A stretch of DNA of 7,351 bases from Flavobacteriales bacterium UBA2040 (GCA_002332715.1 DDBE01000026.1:1-7351); one strand, 5' to 3'. Numbered from the stretch's first letter, positions 1 through 6,594 are shown. Notes: generated by a model not told the origin, from the sequence alone. Translations and numbers: made by a program.

Positions 1-584
1 GTTTTAAATTCCTTCGCCATTCTGTCCAAAAAAACCTTTTCATCTGTATCGTAATACATTTTGTACGTATTCGGAAGAAACATGGCTGGAAATTCCTCTC
101 TGGAAAATCCATATTTGTTTAAGGTTTCTGGATTCTCAAGAAGGCTAATAAAAGTCGCACTGTCAATGATAGTGTTTTCTGCGAGTTTTCCGGCTAAATC
201 ATTGATGAACCGAACATTTGGAACAACAACGTCCACCTCTACTTCTGCATTTCCATTGCCATTGTTATTTATTGTAAAACCATTTAACAAATCACGGAGA
301 CTCGTATTGGGCTTGATGATGTATTTCCCGATGGCTATTCTCGATTCGTTTAAATTTTTGTATTCACCTAAAGTCAAGATTCCATTTTCACTTGATACGA
401 AACCTAAAGCTTTGAGCGATTTTGCCAAGGACTCTAGACTCATCTTTTCTGTAATAAAGAAAGAAGTATCTTTCGTGTTTTTCGTCTCAGACATAGCGCA
501 CCAGAATAGAGCTATCTTACTTTTAAAAACAATGGCACCGATAACTCCAAGAACAACAGCGGTTATGATAATTTTTTTACGCAT
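1..584 (-). CDS. mltG: Endolytic murein transglycosylase MltG (YceG family), N-terminal part, cut by window edge
   Basis: The protein is an inner-membrane lytic transglycosylase that cleaves nascent peptidoglycan strands and is thought to set glycan length. Only the first 194 residues lie in the window. A membrane anchor (about residues 4-20) follows a short basic start (MRKK). Residues about 42-103 resemble the LysM-like subdomain of YceG proteins, including a YIIKPNTSLRDLLNGF segment. Residues 120-194 match the start of the YceG catalytic domain, with FLPNTYKMYYDTDEKVFLDR close to the family signature. The catalytic Glu comes later in the family and would lie outside the window. The ATG at 584 is the only start placed directly before the anchor; it lies 22 bases inside the upstream GNAT gene, in another frame. 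It is the last visible gene of the dapF operon. The identification is confident; whether the rest is intact cannot be seen. Confidence 0.93.
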   Translation of the reverse strand, partial: MRKKIIITAVVLGVIGAIVFKSKIALFWCAMSETKNTKDTSFFITEKMSLESLAKSLKALGFVSSENGILTLGEYKNLNESRIAIGKYIIKPNTSLRDLLNGFTINNNGNGNAEVEVDVVVPNVRFINDLAGKLAENTIIDSATFISLLENPETLNKYGFSREEFPAMFLPNTYKMYYDTDEKVFLDRMAKEFK

Positions 585-1087
585 AGCTTCAATCGTATAA
601 TTGTCGAGTTTTGTGAATCAAAGTTAGAATTATCATCGAGTTCATGGATAGGTTCAAATCCACATTTTATAAACAAGGCCGCACTCGCCAGATTTGATGC
701 ATGAACGTCAGCATAGAAAGTATCTACAAAATAATCAGCAAAACATTTATTTATTGCTTGAACCACAGCTTGAGCCGCAAAACCCTTTTTCCGATCGGCT
801 TCATCAGTGATTAAAATGCCAATTCCTACCTGCCCTTTTCTGAAATCTCCTTGAAAAACATCTATTGTTCCGATGAGTTGTTTATCCTTTTTCGAAATCA
901 TCCATCTCTTTTGGTTTGATTCCTTGAAGTCTTCTGCAGAGGCTATTAATGCTTTAATTTCTGCAAATGTATATTCCTTGTCTCTTTCAGATACGGCCCA
1001 ATTTTTAGGGTCGTTCTCCCATTTAAAAATAACAGCATGATCGGAAGCCTGGACATCTCGGATAAAAATTTCCTTCGATAAACTCAC
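563..1087 (-). CDS. GNAT-family N-acetyltransferase (RimJ/RimL-like)
   Basis: The 174-residue protein is a predicted acetyl-CoA-dependent N-acyltransferase of the cytoplasm; its substrate is unknown. The GNAT fold is visible in order: an N-terminal strand (EIFIRDVQASD, residues 6-16), a central LIGTIDVF strand (71-78), the paired strand VGIGILI (87-93), the acetyl-CoA pyrophosphate-binding loop RKKGFA (99-104) leading into a helix, and a C-terminal VHASNLASAALFIKCGFE segment (128-145), where the Asn and the GF pair are typical of RimJ/RimL-like enzymes. The start is a GTG at 1087 that shares GTGA with the stop of the preceding gene (4-base overlap); no Met codon lies near the N-terminus. The stop overlaps mltG by 22 bases. 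From memory, a GNAT gene between dapF and mltG is common in Flavobacteriia, but its role there is not known to me. A part in wall metabolism would be only an inference from position. Confidence 0.88.
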   Translation of the reverse strand: MSLSKEIFIRDVQASDHAVIFKWENDPKNWAVSERDKEYTFAEIKALIASAEDFKESNQKRWMISKKDKQLIGTIDVFQGDFRKGQVGIGILITDEADRKKGFAAQAVVQAINKCFADYFVDTFYADVHASNLASAALFIKCGFEPIHELDDNSNFDSQNSTIIRLKLCVKKLS

Positions 1088-1572
1088 GATGGCAATGCAT
1101 TTAGATTCATGAGAACATCTGTATAGGTATACATCGGAATTCCTTTGAAATCAGGAGCCAATTGTATTCCTTTCAATGAAATAACTGAATCGTTTTGACT
1201 TTCGAGGATATCAAACAAAATTCCATCGGGCTTTTGAATATCAAATACATCGAACAGAGGTTTCGAGCATGAACATTGATCTATTTCACAGCTAGTATAT
1301 ATTGAAAACACCTCGTTAATGCGAGATTTGTTCAGGTTAGTGGCCAATTCAATGACTAAAGCTGAATTTTTCTTTCGCTTAGCCACATTAAATAGAATAT
1401 CGACGTTTAAATTCTCTTGTTTGCCCTGATATTGTAGAGAATAATATTTACCGTCCAATGAAATGCCTAAATGCGGACTCTTGATATTTGGATTCCAAAT
1501 CCACAGGTGAAATCCAGCGTTCAATTGGTCGATTGAATCAAACGAAGCTAGTTCCTTATCAAATTTATACAT
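1084..1572 (-). CDS. Unrecognised cytoplasmic protein of about 162 residues in the dapF operon
   Basis: I do not recognise a family. The reading frame is intact and locked between dapF and the GNAT gene with overlaps of 8 and 4 bases, which argues strongly that it is real. I chose the ATG at 1572 (MYKFDKEL), which overlaps the dapF stop as ATGTATAA. An in-frame ATG at 1608 would add 12 residues but lie 44 bases inside dapF. There is no signal peptide or membrane segment. Visible features, numbered from 1572, are an aromatic strand FHLWIWNP (22-29), a PHLGISLDGKYYSLQ segment (33-47), a basic RKKNS turn, a Cys cluster C-x4-C-x-C at residues 95, 100 and 102, and a hydrophobic C-terminus. An HLGI segment followed some 65 residues later by Cys and a likely helix recalls permuted NlpC/P60- or PPPDE-like folds, but similarity is too thin for a call. 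A small metal-binding protein is another option. Confidence 0.8.
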   Translation of the reverse strand: MYKFDKELASFDSIDQLNAGFHLWIWNPNIKSPHLGISLDGKYYSLQYQGKQENLNVDILFNVAKRKKNSALVIELATNLNKSRINEVFSIYTSCEIDQCSCSKPLFDVFDIQKPDGILFDILESQNDSVISLKGIQLAPDFKGIPMYTYTDVLMNLNALPS

Positions 1573-2350
1573 CGATTGTTCCTTTATAAACGAATTCAGC
1601 TGGTCCAATTAACTTAATCGACTTGTAACTCCCATAACCTTGTGCATGAAAAGTAACGGCTAGTTTCCCTCCCATTGCTTTCACCTGAATTTTAGCGTCA
1701 CCTTCTCGATTTTGCTTCTCTGCAAAAGCAATAGCTGCGGCTGATATTCCTGTCCCACATGCCAATGTTTCGTCTTCTACTCCTCTTTCGTAGGTGCGTA
1801 TGAAAAGTTCATTATCGCCAAGAATTTGAACTGCATTTACGTTAATACCTTCCATTTCAAACCTATCGTTAAATCGGATTTTTTGCCCAAAAGCTGCTAT
1901 ATCTAATTGCTCTACTTTATCGAGAAATTTAATATAATGTGGTGAACCAGTGTCTAATACAAAGGTGTTTTCGTCAATTTTTTCTATCTCGTCAATATTA
2001 TGCATATCGATTGAAATGTTTGTACCCAACAACTGGCCTTTGTGAACACCGTCGATGGCGTTAAATGTGTACGAATCTTTCTTCAACAAATGATCATTAA
2101 CAAAACGGACCGAGCAACGAGCGCCATTTCCACAAAAACTTTTGCTTCCATCCGAATTGTAATAATCCATATTAAAATCCCAATCAGCGCTTTTATCAAT
2201 TTTTATAAGCCCATCACCACCTATTCCGAATCGTCTATCACACAAACGTTCGATTTGCGTCAATGTCAAATCGTCATATTTTCCTGAAAAATTGTCAAGA
2301 AATACAAAGTCATTTCCGGCACCTTGGTATTTGTAAAAATCAAATTCCAT
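1565..2350 (-). CDS. dapF: Diaminopimelate epimerase
   Basis: The enzyme converts LL-diaminopimelate to meso-diaminopimelate in the cytoplasm, the last step before the branch to lysine (LysA) and to peptidoglycan precursors (MurE). The protein has 261 residues, normal for the family. The two pseudo-symmetric halves are visible. Half one has YQGAGNDFVFLDN (8-20) and the catalytic base motif CGNGARC with Cys73. Half two has ERGVEDETLACGTG (188-201) with the second catalytic Cys198. The substrate-binding Asn13 and the DTGSPHYI segment (133-140) are also present. The start ATG at 2350 gives the canonical N-terminus FYKYQGAGNDF. It is the first gene of the minus-strand operon dapF, unknown protein, GNAT, mltG, with a good TAnnTTTG promoter 18 bases upstream. 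The stop overlaps the next gene by 8 bases. Nothing appears broken or unusual. Confidence 0.97.
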   Translation of the reverse strand: MEFDFYKYQGAGNDFVFLDNFSGKYDDLTLTQIERLCDRRFGIGGDGLIKIDKSADWDFNMDYYNSDGSKSFCGNGARCSVRFVNDHLLKKDSYTFNAIDGVHKGQLLGTNISIDMHNIDEIEKIDENTFVLDTGSPHYIKFLDKVEQLDIAAFGQKIRFNDRFEMEGINVNAVQILGDNELFIRTYERGVEDETLACGTGISAAAIAFAEKQNREGDAKIQVKAMGGKLAVTFHAQGYGSYKSIKLIGPAEFVYKGTIDV

Positions 2351-2367
2351 ATCTTGTTATATCTTCA

Positions 2368-2397
2368 CAAATGTAGGGTTTATATAGCTTATAGCAA
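2368..2397 (-). promoter_or_regulatory. Bacteroidota-type promoter for the dapF operon
   Basis: On the minus strand, TACATTTG (2368-2375) matches the Bacteroidota -7 consensus TAnnTTTG in all fixed positions. A -33 TTG (2395-2397) lies 19 bases upstream, within the usual spacing. Transcription would begin near 2361-2364, giving a very short leader of about 11-14 bases before the dapF ATG. The match is seen in sequence; the start point is inferred. Confidence 0.7.
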
Positions 2398-2415
2398 GCT
2401 AAAGCTTAACGCTTT
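2385..2415. repeat. Two adjacent short inverted repeats in the dapF/htrA divergent promoter region
   Basis: The first repeat is TAGCTT-ATAGC-AAGCTA (2385-2401), six-base arms around a five-base centre. The second is AAAGC-TTAAC-GCTTT (2401-2415), five-base arms around a five-base centre. They touch at base 2401. The first covers the -33 element of the dapF promoter, and both lie upstream of the proposed htrA -7 box. They could be an operator for a shared regulator. Short AT-rich palindromes also occur by chance, so this remains tentative. Confidence 0.3.
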
Positions 2416-2442
2416 TTAACAAAGAGCAATGTAATACATTGG

Positions 2443-2450
2443 TAAATTTG
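2443..2450 (+). promoter_or_regulatory. Probable -7 promoter element for the htrA gene
   Basis: TAAATTTG fits TAnnTTTG exactly and lies 49 bases before the protease ATG, so the leader would be about 40 bases. No clear TTG is found at the -33 distance; only a T-run at 2413-2417 lies near it. The near-matches TACATTGG (2435-2442) and TATAATTG (2455-2462) are weaker. The leader shows no Shine-Dalgarno sequence and is A/T-rich before the start, as is normal in Bacteroidota. Confidence 0.55.
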
Positions 2451-2499
2451 GTGTTATAATTGATGTACAACAAATCAGTAATTAAAATTTAATACAACC

Positions 2500-3975
2500 A
2501 TGATTATATCTTCAACATTAAAAACAATCGGATTAGGATTACTAGGCGGTCTAATTCCTCTGGGTGTTTATGTAGCATCTATTGACAATACCTCTTCTCA
2601 ATCGGATTCTGTATTAAATCAAAATGCTAGCGACTACGCTCAAAGAGCTGGTCTGCACAATGCTCTTGGAGATGCGAATAGCTTCGTCAGTGCTTCGGAA
2701 AACACTTTGAATTCGGTTGTTCACGTGACAACCAAAGTGGTGCAGACTTCTTTTCAAAGAGATGTTTTTTCCGAATTCTTTTATGGACCTGGTGCTGGTG
2801 GGCGCGAATTTAAACAAGAAGGTCAAGGCTCTGGTTCCGGAGTAATTGTTTCGAATGACGGATACATTGTTACAAACAACCACGTTATTCAAGATGCTAG
2901 CGAAATAGAAGTTATTCTGAACGATAATTCAAAATACACCGCAAAAATAGTTGGAACTGATCCTTCTACTGACGTTGCCGTGCTAAAAATTGAAGCGAAG
3001 GGATTGACAGCAATTTCAATTGGAAATAGTGACAACTTGCGTGTGGGCGAATGGGTACTCGCCGTAGGTAATCCGTTTAATTTAACCTCTACAGTTACTG
3101 CAGGTATCGTTTCAGCCAAAGCGAGAAATATAAATTTATTAAGTGACCGCAGTAAAAAGGACATTGTTCCTATTGAATCATTTATACAAACTGACGCAGC
3201 TGTAAACCCAGGAAACAGTGGTGGTGCATTGGTAAACACAAATGGTGAACTAATCGGAATCAATACCGCTATTGCTTCGCAAACAGGATCTTATTCTGGA
3301 TACAGCTTTGCCATTCCTGTGAATTTGGTTCAAAAAGTCATGAGTGATTTGATTGATTACGGAATTGTACAACGTGGTTTCTTGGGTGTTCAAATTGCAG
3401 ATATCAACCAAGAAATTAAAACAGATAAAAAACTGCCTAACCTGAAGGGCGTGTACGTTTCGAAAGTTATTGAAAATGGTGGTGCAGAAAAAGCAGGACT
3501 TAAAGATGGTGACGTAATTCTAAAAATTGGTAATAAAGAAGTTAACTCTGTGGCAAGTCTTCAAGAAGAAATTGGAAAAAGACGTCCTGGAGACAAAGCG
3601 GTTATCACTGTTCGTCAAAAAGATGGCGATGAAGAAATTCTTGAGGTAGTACTTCGAAATTCAGATGGTGAAACGAAATTGGTTACCAAAGAAGAAGTTT
3701 TAAAATCCGGTGCTCTCGGGGCCATATTTAGTGAACTTACAAGTAAAGAAAAGAAAGAATTGAACTTGGATTCCGGAGTTAAAATCAAATCATTGAATGC
3801 AGGAAAATTGGCTTCAATTGGCATGAAAGAAGGATATATCATTACGAAAATCAATAATGAACCTATTATATCTGTCGACCAATTGACCTCTAAGTTAAAC
3901 GGCAATAATCGTGGAGTTTTGATTGAATTCATAACACCAAGTGGTAAAAAGGACTACAGAGGTCTTGGACTATAA
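2500..3975 (+). CDS. HtrA/DegQ-family periplasmic serine endoprotease with two PDZ domains
   Basis: The protein degrades or refolds misfolded proteins in the cell envelope. It has 491 residues, normal for DegP/DegQ types. A hydrophobic N-terminal segment (about residues 9-26), preceded by only one Lys, acts as signal or membrane anchor. The trypsin-like domain spans about 65-285 and has the full catalytic triad: His128 in TNNHVI, Asp158 in DPSTDVAVLKI, and Ser240 in NPGNSGGAL. A Gly-rich loop before GSGSGVIVSNDGYIV (residues 95-120) lies where the LA loop of the family falls. PDZ1 covers about 290-385, with RGFLGVQI and the AGLKDGDVILKIG core. PDZ2 covers about 403-485, with LGAIFSELT and MKEGYIITKINNEPI. 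The gene is monocistronic in appearance: its own promoter element lies upstream and a strong terminator lies 36 bases past its stop. Regulation by envelope stress is known for the family but is not visible here. Confidence 0.95.
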   Translation: MIISSTLKTIGLGLLGGLIPLGVYVASIDNTSSQSDSVLNQNASDYAQRAGLHNALGDANSFVSASENTLNSVVHVTTKVVQTSFQRDVFSEFFYGPGAGGREFKQEGQGSGSGVIVSNDGYIVTNNHVIQDASEIEVILNDNSKYTAKIVGTDPSTDVAVLKIEAKGLTAISIGNSDNLRVGEWVLAVGNPFNLTSTVTAGIVSAKARNINLLSDRSKKDIVPIESFIQTDAAVNPGNSGGALVNTNGELIGINTAIASQTGSYSGYSFAIPVNLVQKVMSDLIDYGIVQRGFLGVQIADINQEIKTDKKLPNLKGVYVSKVIENGGAEKAGLKDGDVILKIGNKEVNSVASLQEEIGKRRPGDKAVITVRQKDGDEEILEVVLRNSDGETKLVTKEEVLKSGALGAIFSELTSKEKKELNLDSGVKIKSLNAGKLASIGMKEGYIITKINNEPIISVDQLTSKLNGNNRGVLIEFITPSGKKDYRGLGL

Positions 3976-4011
3976 GGCTTTAGGCACGGTATTTGAGGAA
4001 CGAAAATGTTA

Positions 4012-4049
4012 AAAAAAAGCTCGTTTTCTTTTGGAAATGAGCTTTTTTT
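4012..4049 (+). terminator. Strong rho-independent terminator after the htrA-type protease gene
   Basis: The arms AAAAAAAGCTC (4012-4022) and GAGCTTTTTTT (4039-4049) pair perfectly. The stem continues inward through G-T, TTT/AAA, T-G and C-G pairs to a TTTT loop at 4029-4032, about 17 pairs in total including two wobble pairs. The 3' arm supplies the T-run. The A-run on the 5' side would let it work on the other strand too, but no minus-strand gene ends here. Confidence 0.85.
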
Positions 4050-4062
4050 GGTCGTACCTTTG
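4029..4062 (+). promoter_or_regulatory. Bacteroidota-type promoter for rpoD, overlapping the upstream terminator
   Basis: TACCTTTG (4055-4062) is an exact TAnnTTTG -7 element. A TTTTG (4029-4033) lies 21 bases upstream as a possible -33 element; it sits in the loop of the preceding terminator. The leader to the rpoD ATG would be about 65 bases. The only gene product in the window able to read this element is RpoD itself, so autoregulation is likely by inference. Confidence 0.65.
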
Positions 4063-4133
4063 TAGCCACTTGTGCGAAAGGTATTCTTACTAATTCAACA
4101 AGCTTAAACGTTAGAAAAACCCAAAAATCAAGA

Positions 4134-5000
4134 ATGAGACAATTAAAAATCACCAAATCCATCACCAACCGCGAGAGTCAATCATTAGACAAATACTTGC
4201 AAGACATTGGTCGAGAGGAGTTGATTACTGCCGAGATGGAAGTCGAATTGGCAAGAAAAATTAAACAAGGTGATCAGTTGGCTCTCGAAAAATTGACAAG
4301 AGCGAATTTACGTTTCGTAGTTTCAGTAGCAAAACAGTATCAAAATCAAGGATTAACTCTTCCTGATCTAATCAACGAAGGAAATCTTGGTCTTATTAAG
4401 GCAGCGCAGAAGTTTGATGAAACACGTGGATTTAAATTTATCTCTTACGCCGTATGGTGGATTCGTCAATCGATTTTACAAGCATTGGCAGAACAAGCGC
4501 GTATAGTGCGCCTCCCATTGAACCAAGTAGGATCTTTGAACAAAATCAACAAGGCATTTTCGCGATTGGAACAAGAGTATGAACGTCCACCTTCAGCAGA
4601 AGAATTGGCAGAAGCACTTGAAGTTCCAGAAGACAAGATCAAAGAAAGCTTGAACGTTTCAGGACGTCACGTATCTATGGATGCTCCACTCTCAACAGCT
4701 GAGGATGGTGGTACATTGATGGATGTTATGGCAAACGCTGATTCACCTAAAGCCGATCACGTATTAATGGCGGAGTCATTGCAAAAAGAAATCGAGCGCT
4801 CATTGAGCACATTGACAGACAAAGAAAGAGAAATCATACGTTTGTTCTTCGGAATTGGAATGAACCACGGTTTGACACTTGAAGAAATCGGATCTAAATT
4901 TAATTTAACGCGCGAACGAGTTCGACAAATTAAAGAGAAGGCGATTCGTCGTCTTAGACATGCTTCGAGAAATAAGCTATTGAAAGCTTACCTCGGCTAA
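4134..5000 (+). CDS. rpoD: Primary (housekeeping) RNA polymerase sigma factor, Bacteroidota short form
   Basis: The protein is the main sigma-70 subunit and directs RNA polymerase to the TAnnTTTG promoters of this phylum. It has 288 residues and begins with [19 protein letters not shown], the N-terminus I know from Bacteroidota RpoD. Region 1.1 is absent. Region 1.2 covers about 16-50. Region 2 covers about 51-125, with the core-binding [18 protein letters not shown] (78-95) and the -7 element and melting segment [19 protein letters not shown] (100-118). Region 3 covers about 126-200. Region 4 covers about 215-285, with the -33-binding helix-turn-helix from [20 protein letters not shown] through RRLR (247-275). 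The full set of regions 1.2-4.2 and the close match to the consensus separate it from ECF or alternative factors. It lies between two terminators and appears to be its own transcription unit. Confidence 0.97.
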   Translation: MRQLKITKSITNRESQSLDKYLQDIGREELITAEMEVELARKIKQGDQLALEKLTRANLRFVVSVAKQYQNQGLTLPDLINEGNLGLIKAAQKFDETRGFKFISYAVWWIRQSILQALAEQARIVRLPLNQVGSLNKINKAFSRLEQEYERPPSAEELAEALEVPEDKIKESLNVSGRHVSMDAPLSTAEDGGTLMDVMANADSPKADHVLMAESLQKEIERSLSTLTDKEREIIRLFFGIGMNHGLTLEEIGSKFNLTRERVRQIKEKAIRRLRHASRNKLLKAYLG

Positions 5001-5007
5001 AAACATT

Positions 5008-5040
5008 AGGCTAGTTATCCATGGGTAATTAGCCTTTTTT
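5008..5040 (+). terminator. Rho-independent terminator after rpoD
   Basis: The hairpin AGGCTAGTTA (5008-5017) pairs with TAATTAGCCT (5026-5035), ten pairs including one G-T wobble, with a small top around TCCATGGG. Six T residues follow (5035-5040). It starts eight bases after the rpoD stop codon and ends 35 bases before gap. Confidence 0.85.
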
Positions 5041-5075
5041 ACTTTATTTATTTTCACCCCAAACAAATAATTTTA

Positions 5076-6527
5076 ATGGAAACAGCTTTAGGCTATGAGA
5101 AAGAGCTCAATTCGCATCTGAAGCGCGAGCGTGCTGCCGTAAAATTGGCAAGCAAAGTAGGAGAACTTTTGTACGACCAAGGAATTGAGTTAGTACTTTA
5201 CCGAAATCACCTTTTGGATATCACAATCTCTGAGATTTTGAATCTTCATGCGTATTCACGTAAAGTGGTAAACAAACCAATTGATGTATTTACAACATCT
5301 GATTTAGCAGAAGAATTGCAGCAAATGGATTTGGCTCCGGCTAAAATTGACATCGGTAAATTGGCAAACGAATGGATCGTTGAACAAGCTAATTTTTCAA
5401 GTAAAAAAGAATTCTTGGCAAACAAATTGAGTTTATTCGCTACAGCTGGTGATTCAACCATCGAACCAAGGGACGTTGTATTGTACGGTTTTGGTCGTAT
5501 TGGCCGTTTGGCTGCTCGTGAATTGATCAAGCAAGCTGGAAAAGGTCAGCAATTGCGCCTTCGTGCCATCGTTACTCGTGGTGATTCGGATGCAGAGATC
5601 ATTAAACGTGCTTCTCTTTTGAGTACAGATTCTGTTCACGGTGCATTCAAAGGAAGTGTTGATGTAGATTTGGAAAAGAAAGCAATCATCATTAACGGTC
5701 ATACCGTGTTAATTATTAATGCAAACAATCCAGAAGATATTGACTATACTGCCTACGGTATAAACAATGCTTTGATTATAGACAACACAGGGGTATACGG
5801 AGATCGTGAAGCACTTAGCCGTCACTTGAAAGCTAAAGGTGCTTCAAAAGTAATATTGACTGCTCCAGGAAAAGAAGTTCCCAATGTAGTTTATGGCATC
5901 AATCAAGGAACATTAGATCTTGAAAACGAGAACATTTATTCTGCGGCATCTTGCACAACAAACGCTATATCTCCAGTCTTGAAAGTAATCAACGACAAAT
6001 ATGGAGTGAAGAAAGGACATATCGAAACGGTTCATGCATACACCAATGACCAAAACTTGTTGGACAACATGCACAAAAAACCACGTAGAGGTCGTTCAGC
6101 GGCAATCAATATGGTTATTACCTCTACTGGGGCAGGAAACGCAGTAACGAAAGTCATTCCAGACTTGATGGATAAATTAACGGCAAATGCTGTTCGTGTT
6201 CCCACTCCAAATGGTTCATTGGCTATTTTGAGCTTAGAATTGAGCGGTACAACTACTATTGAAGAAGTTAATGCTTTAATGAAAGATGCTGCCTTAAATG
6301 GTGACTTAGTGAATCAAATTTTCTACGCATACGATCCAGAATTGGTGTCAAGTGACATTATTGGTAATACATGTTGTTCGGTTTATGATTCCAATGCAAC
6401 TATCGTTTCAAAAGACGGTAAAAATGTTGTTTTGTATGCTTGGTACGACAATGAGTTCGGATATACGAAGCAAGTAATTCGTTTGGCGAAATACGTAACA
6501 AAAGTAAGAAGAGCCATTTATTATTAA
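5076..6527 (+). CDS. gap: Glyceraldehyde-3-phosphate dehydrogenase, long form with N-terminal extension
   Basis: The enzyme interconverts glyceraldehyde 3-phosphate and 1,3-bisphosphoglycerate in glycolysis or gluconeogenesis in the cytoplasm. At 483 residues it is about 150 longer than classical GAPDH (near 330), because a helical, charged extension fills residues 1-130. The Rossmann domain then begins with VVLYGFGRIGR (134-144). The catalytic pair is intact: Cys293 in SAASCTTN and His320 in TVHAYT, 27 residues apart as in classical GAPDH. The phosphate-site segment RRGRSAAINMVITSTGA (337-353) and the ending WYDNEFGYTKQVI (456-468) also fit. The end of the second Rossmann strand reads AIVTRGDSD (164-172) instead of the usual Ile-Asn-Asp, so cofactor preference may differ. 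Long forms of this type occur in Bacteroidota and some Proteobacteria. CGT serves 14 of 21 Arg residues, which suggests high expression. No clear TAnnTTTG lies between the rpoD terminator and the ATG. Confidence 0.95.
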   Translation: METALGYEKELNSHLKRERAAVKLASKVGELLYDQGIELVLYRNHLLDITISEILNLHAYSRKVVNKPIDVFTTSDLAEELQQMDLAPAKIDIGKLANEWIVEQANFSSKKEFLANKLSLFATAGDSTIEPRDVVLYGFGRIGRLAARELIKQAGKGQQLRLRAIVTRGDSDAEIIKRASLLSTDSVHGAFKGSVDVDLEKKAIIINGHTVLIINANNPEDIDYTAYGINNALIIDNTGVYGDREALSRHLKAKGASKVILTAPGKEVPNVVYGINQGTLDLENENIYSAASCTTNAISPVLKVINDKYGVKKGHIETVHAYTNDQNLLDNMHKKPRRGRSAAINMVITSTGAGNAVTKVIPDLMDKLTANAVRVPTPNGSLAILSLELSGTTTIEEVNALMKDAALNGDLVNQIFYAYDPELVSSDIIGNTCCSVYDSNATIVSKDGKNVVLYAWYDNEFGYTKQVIRLAKYVTKVRRAIYY

Positions 6528-6543
6528 TCGATCCAAATAATAG

Positions 6544-6585
6544 AATCAAAAAAGGTGCAATTTAAAAATTGCACCTTTTTTGATT
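6544..6585. terminator. Bidirectional terminator between convergent gap and lipoprotein genes
   Basis: A perfect 20-base inverted repeat (6544-6563 and 6566-6585) has a GGTGCAATTT core flanked by six A residues on one side and six T residues on the other. Both strands therefore read a hairpin followed by a T-run. It begins 17 bases after the gap stop and ends 10 bases past the stop of the minus-strand lipoprotein gene, so it serves both. Confidence 0.92.
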
Positions 6586-6594
6586 TTAATGGTT

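Noticed and set aside
61..600. Open frame of 179 codons on the plus strand
   Set aside because: It lies opposite the mltG start region, which encodes a clear YceG-family protein on the minus strand. The plus-strand translation shows no domain and is rich in residues typical of antisense frames.
1573..1608. Upstream ATG at 1608 for the unknown operon gene
   Set aside because: It would extend the overlap with dapF to 44 bases, whereas the ATG at 1572 overlaps the dapF stop by 8 bases, in line with the other tight junctions.
2042..2287. Plus-strand open frame of 81 codons
   Set aside because: It is antisense to the first half of dapF, which has conserved catalytic motifs on the other strand.
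2614..3932. Several minus-strand open frames of 92-124 codons opposite the protease gene
   Set aside because: They are antisense to an HtrA-type protein with full catalytic triad and two PDZ domains, and show no recognisable motif of their own.
3980..4168. Minus-strand open frame of 62 codons across the htrA-rpoD gap
   Set aside because: It runs through the terminator hairpin, the rpoD promoter and the rpoD start. Its translation is a by-product of T- and A-runs.
5246..5702. Minus-strand open frames opposite gap
   Set aside because: They are shadows of the gap reading frame and carry no domain.
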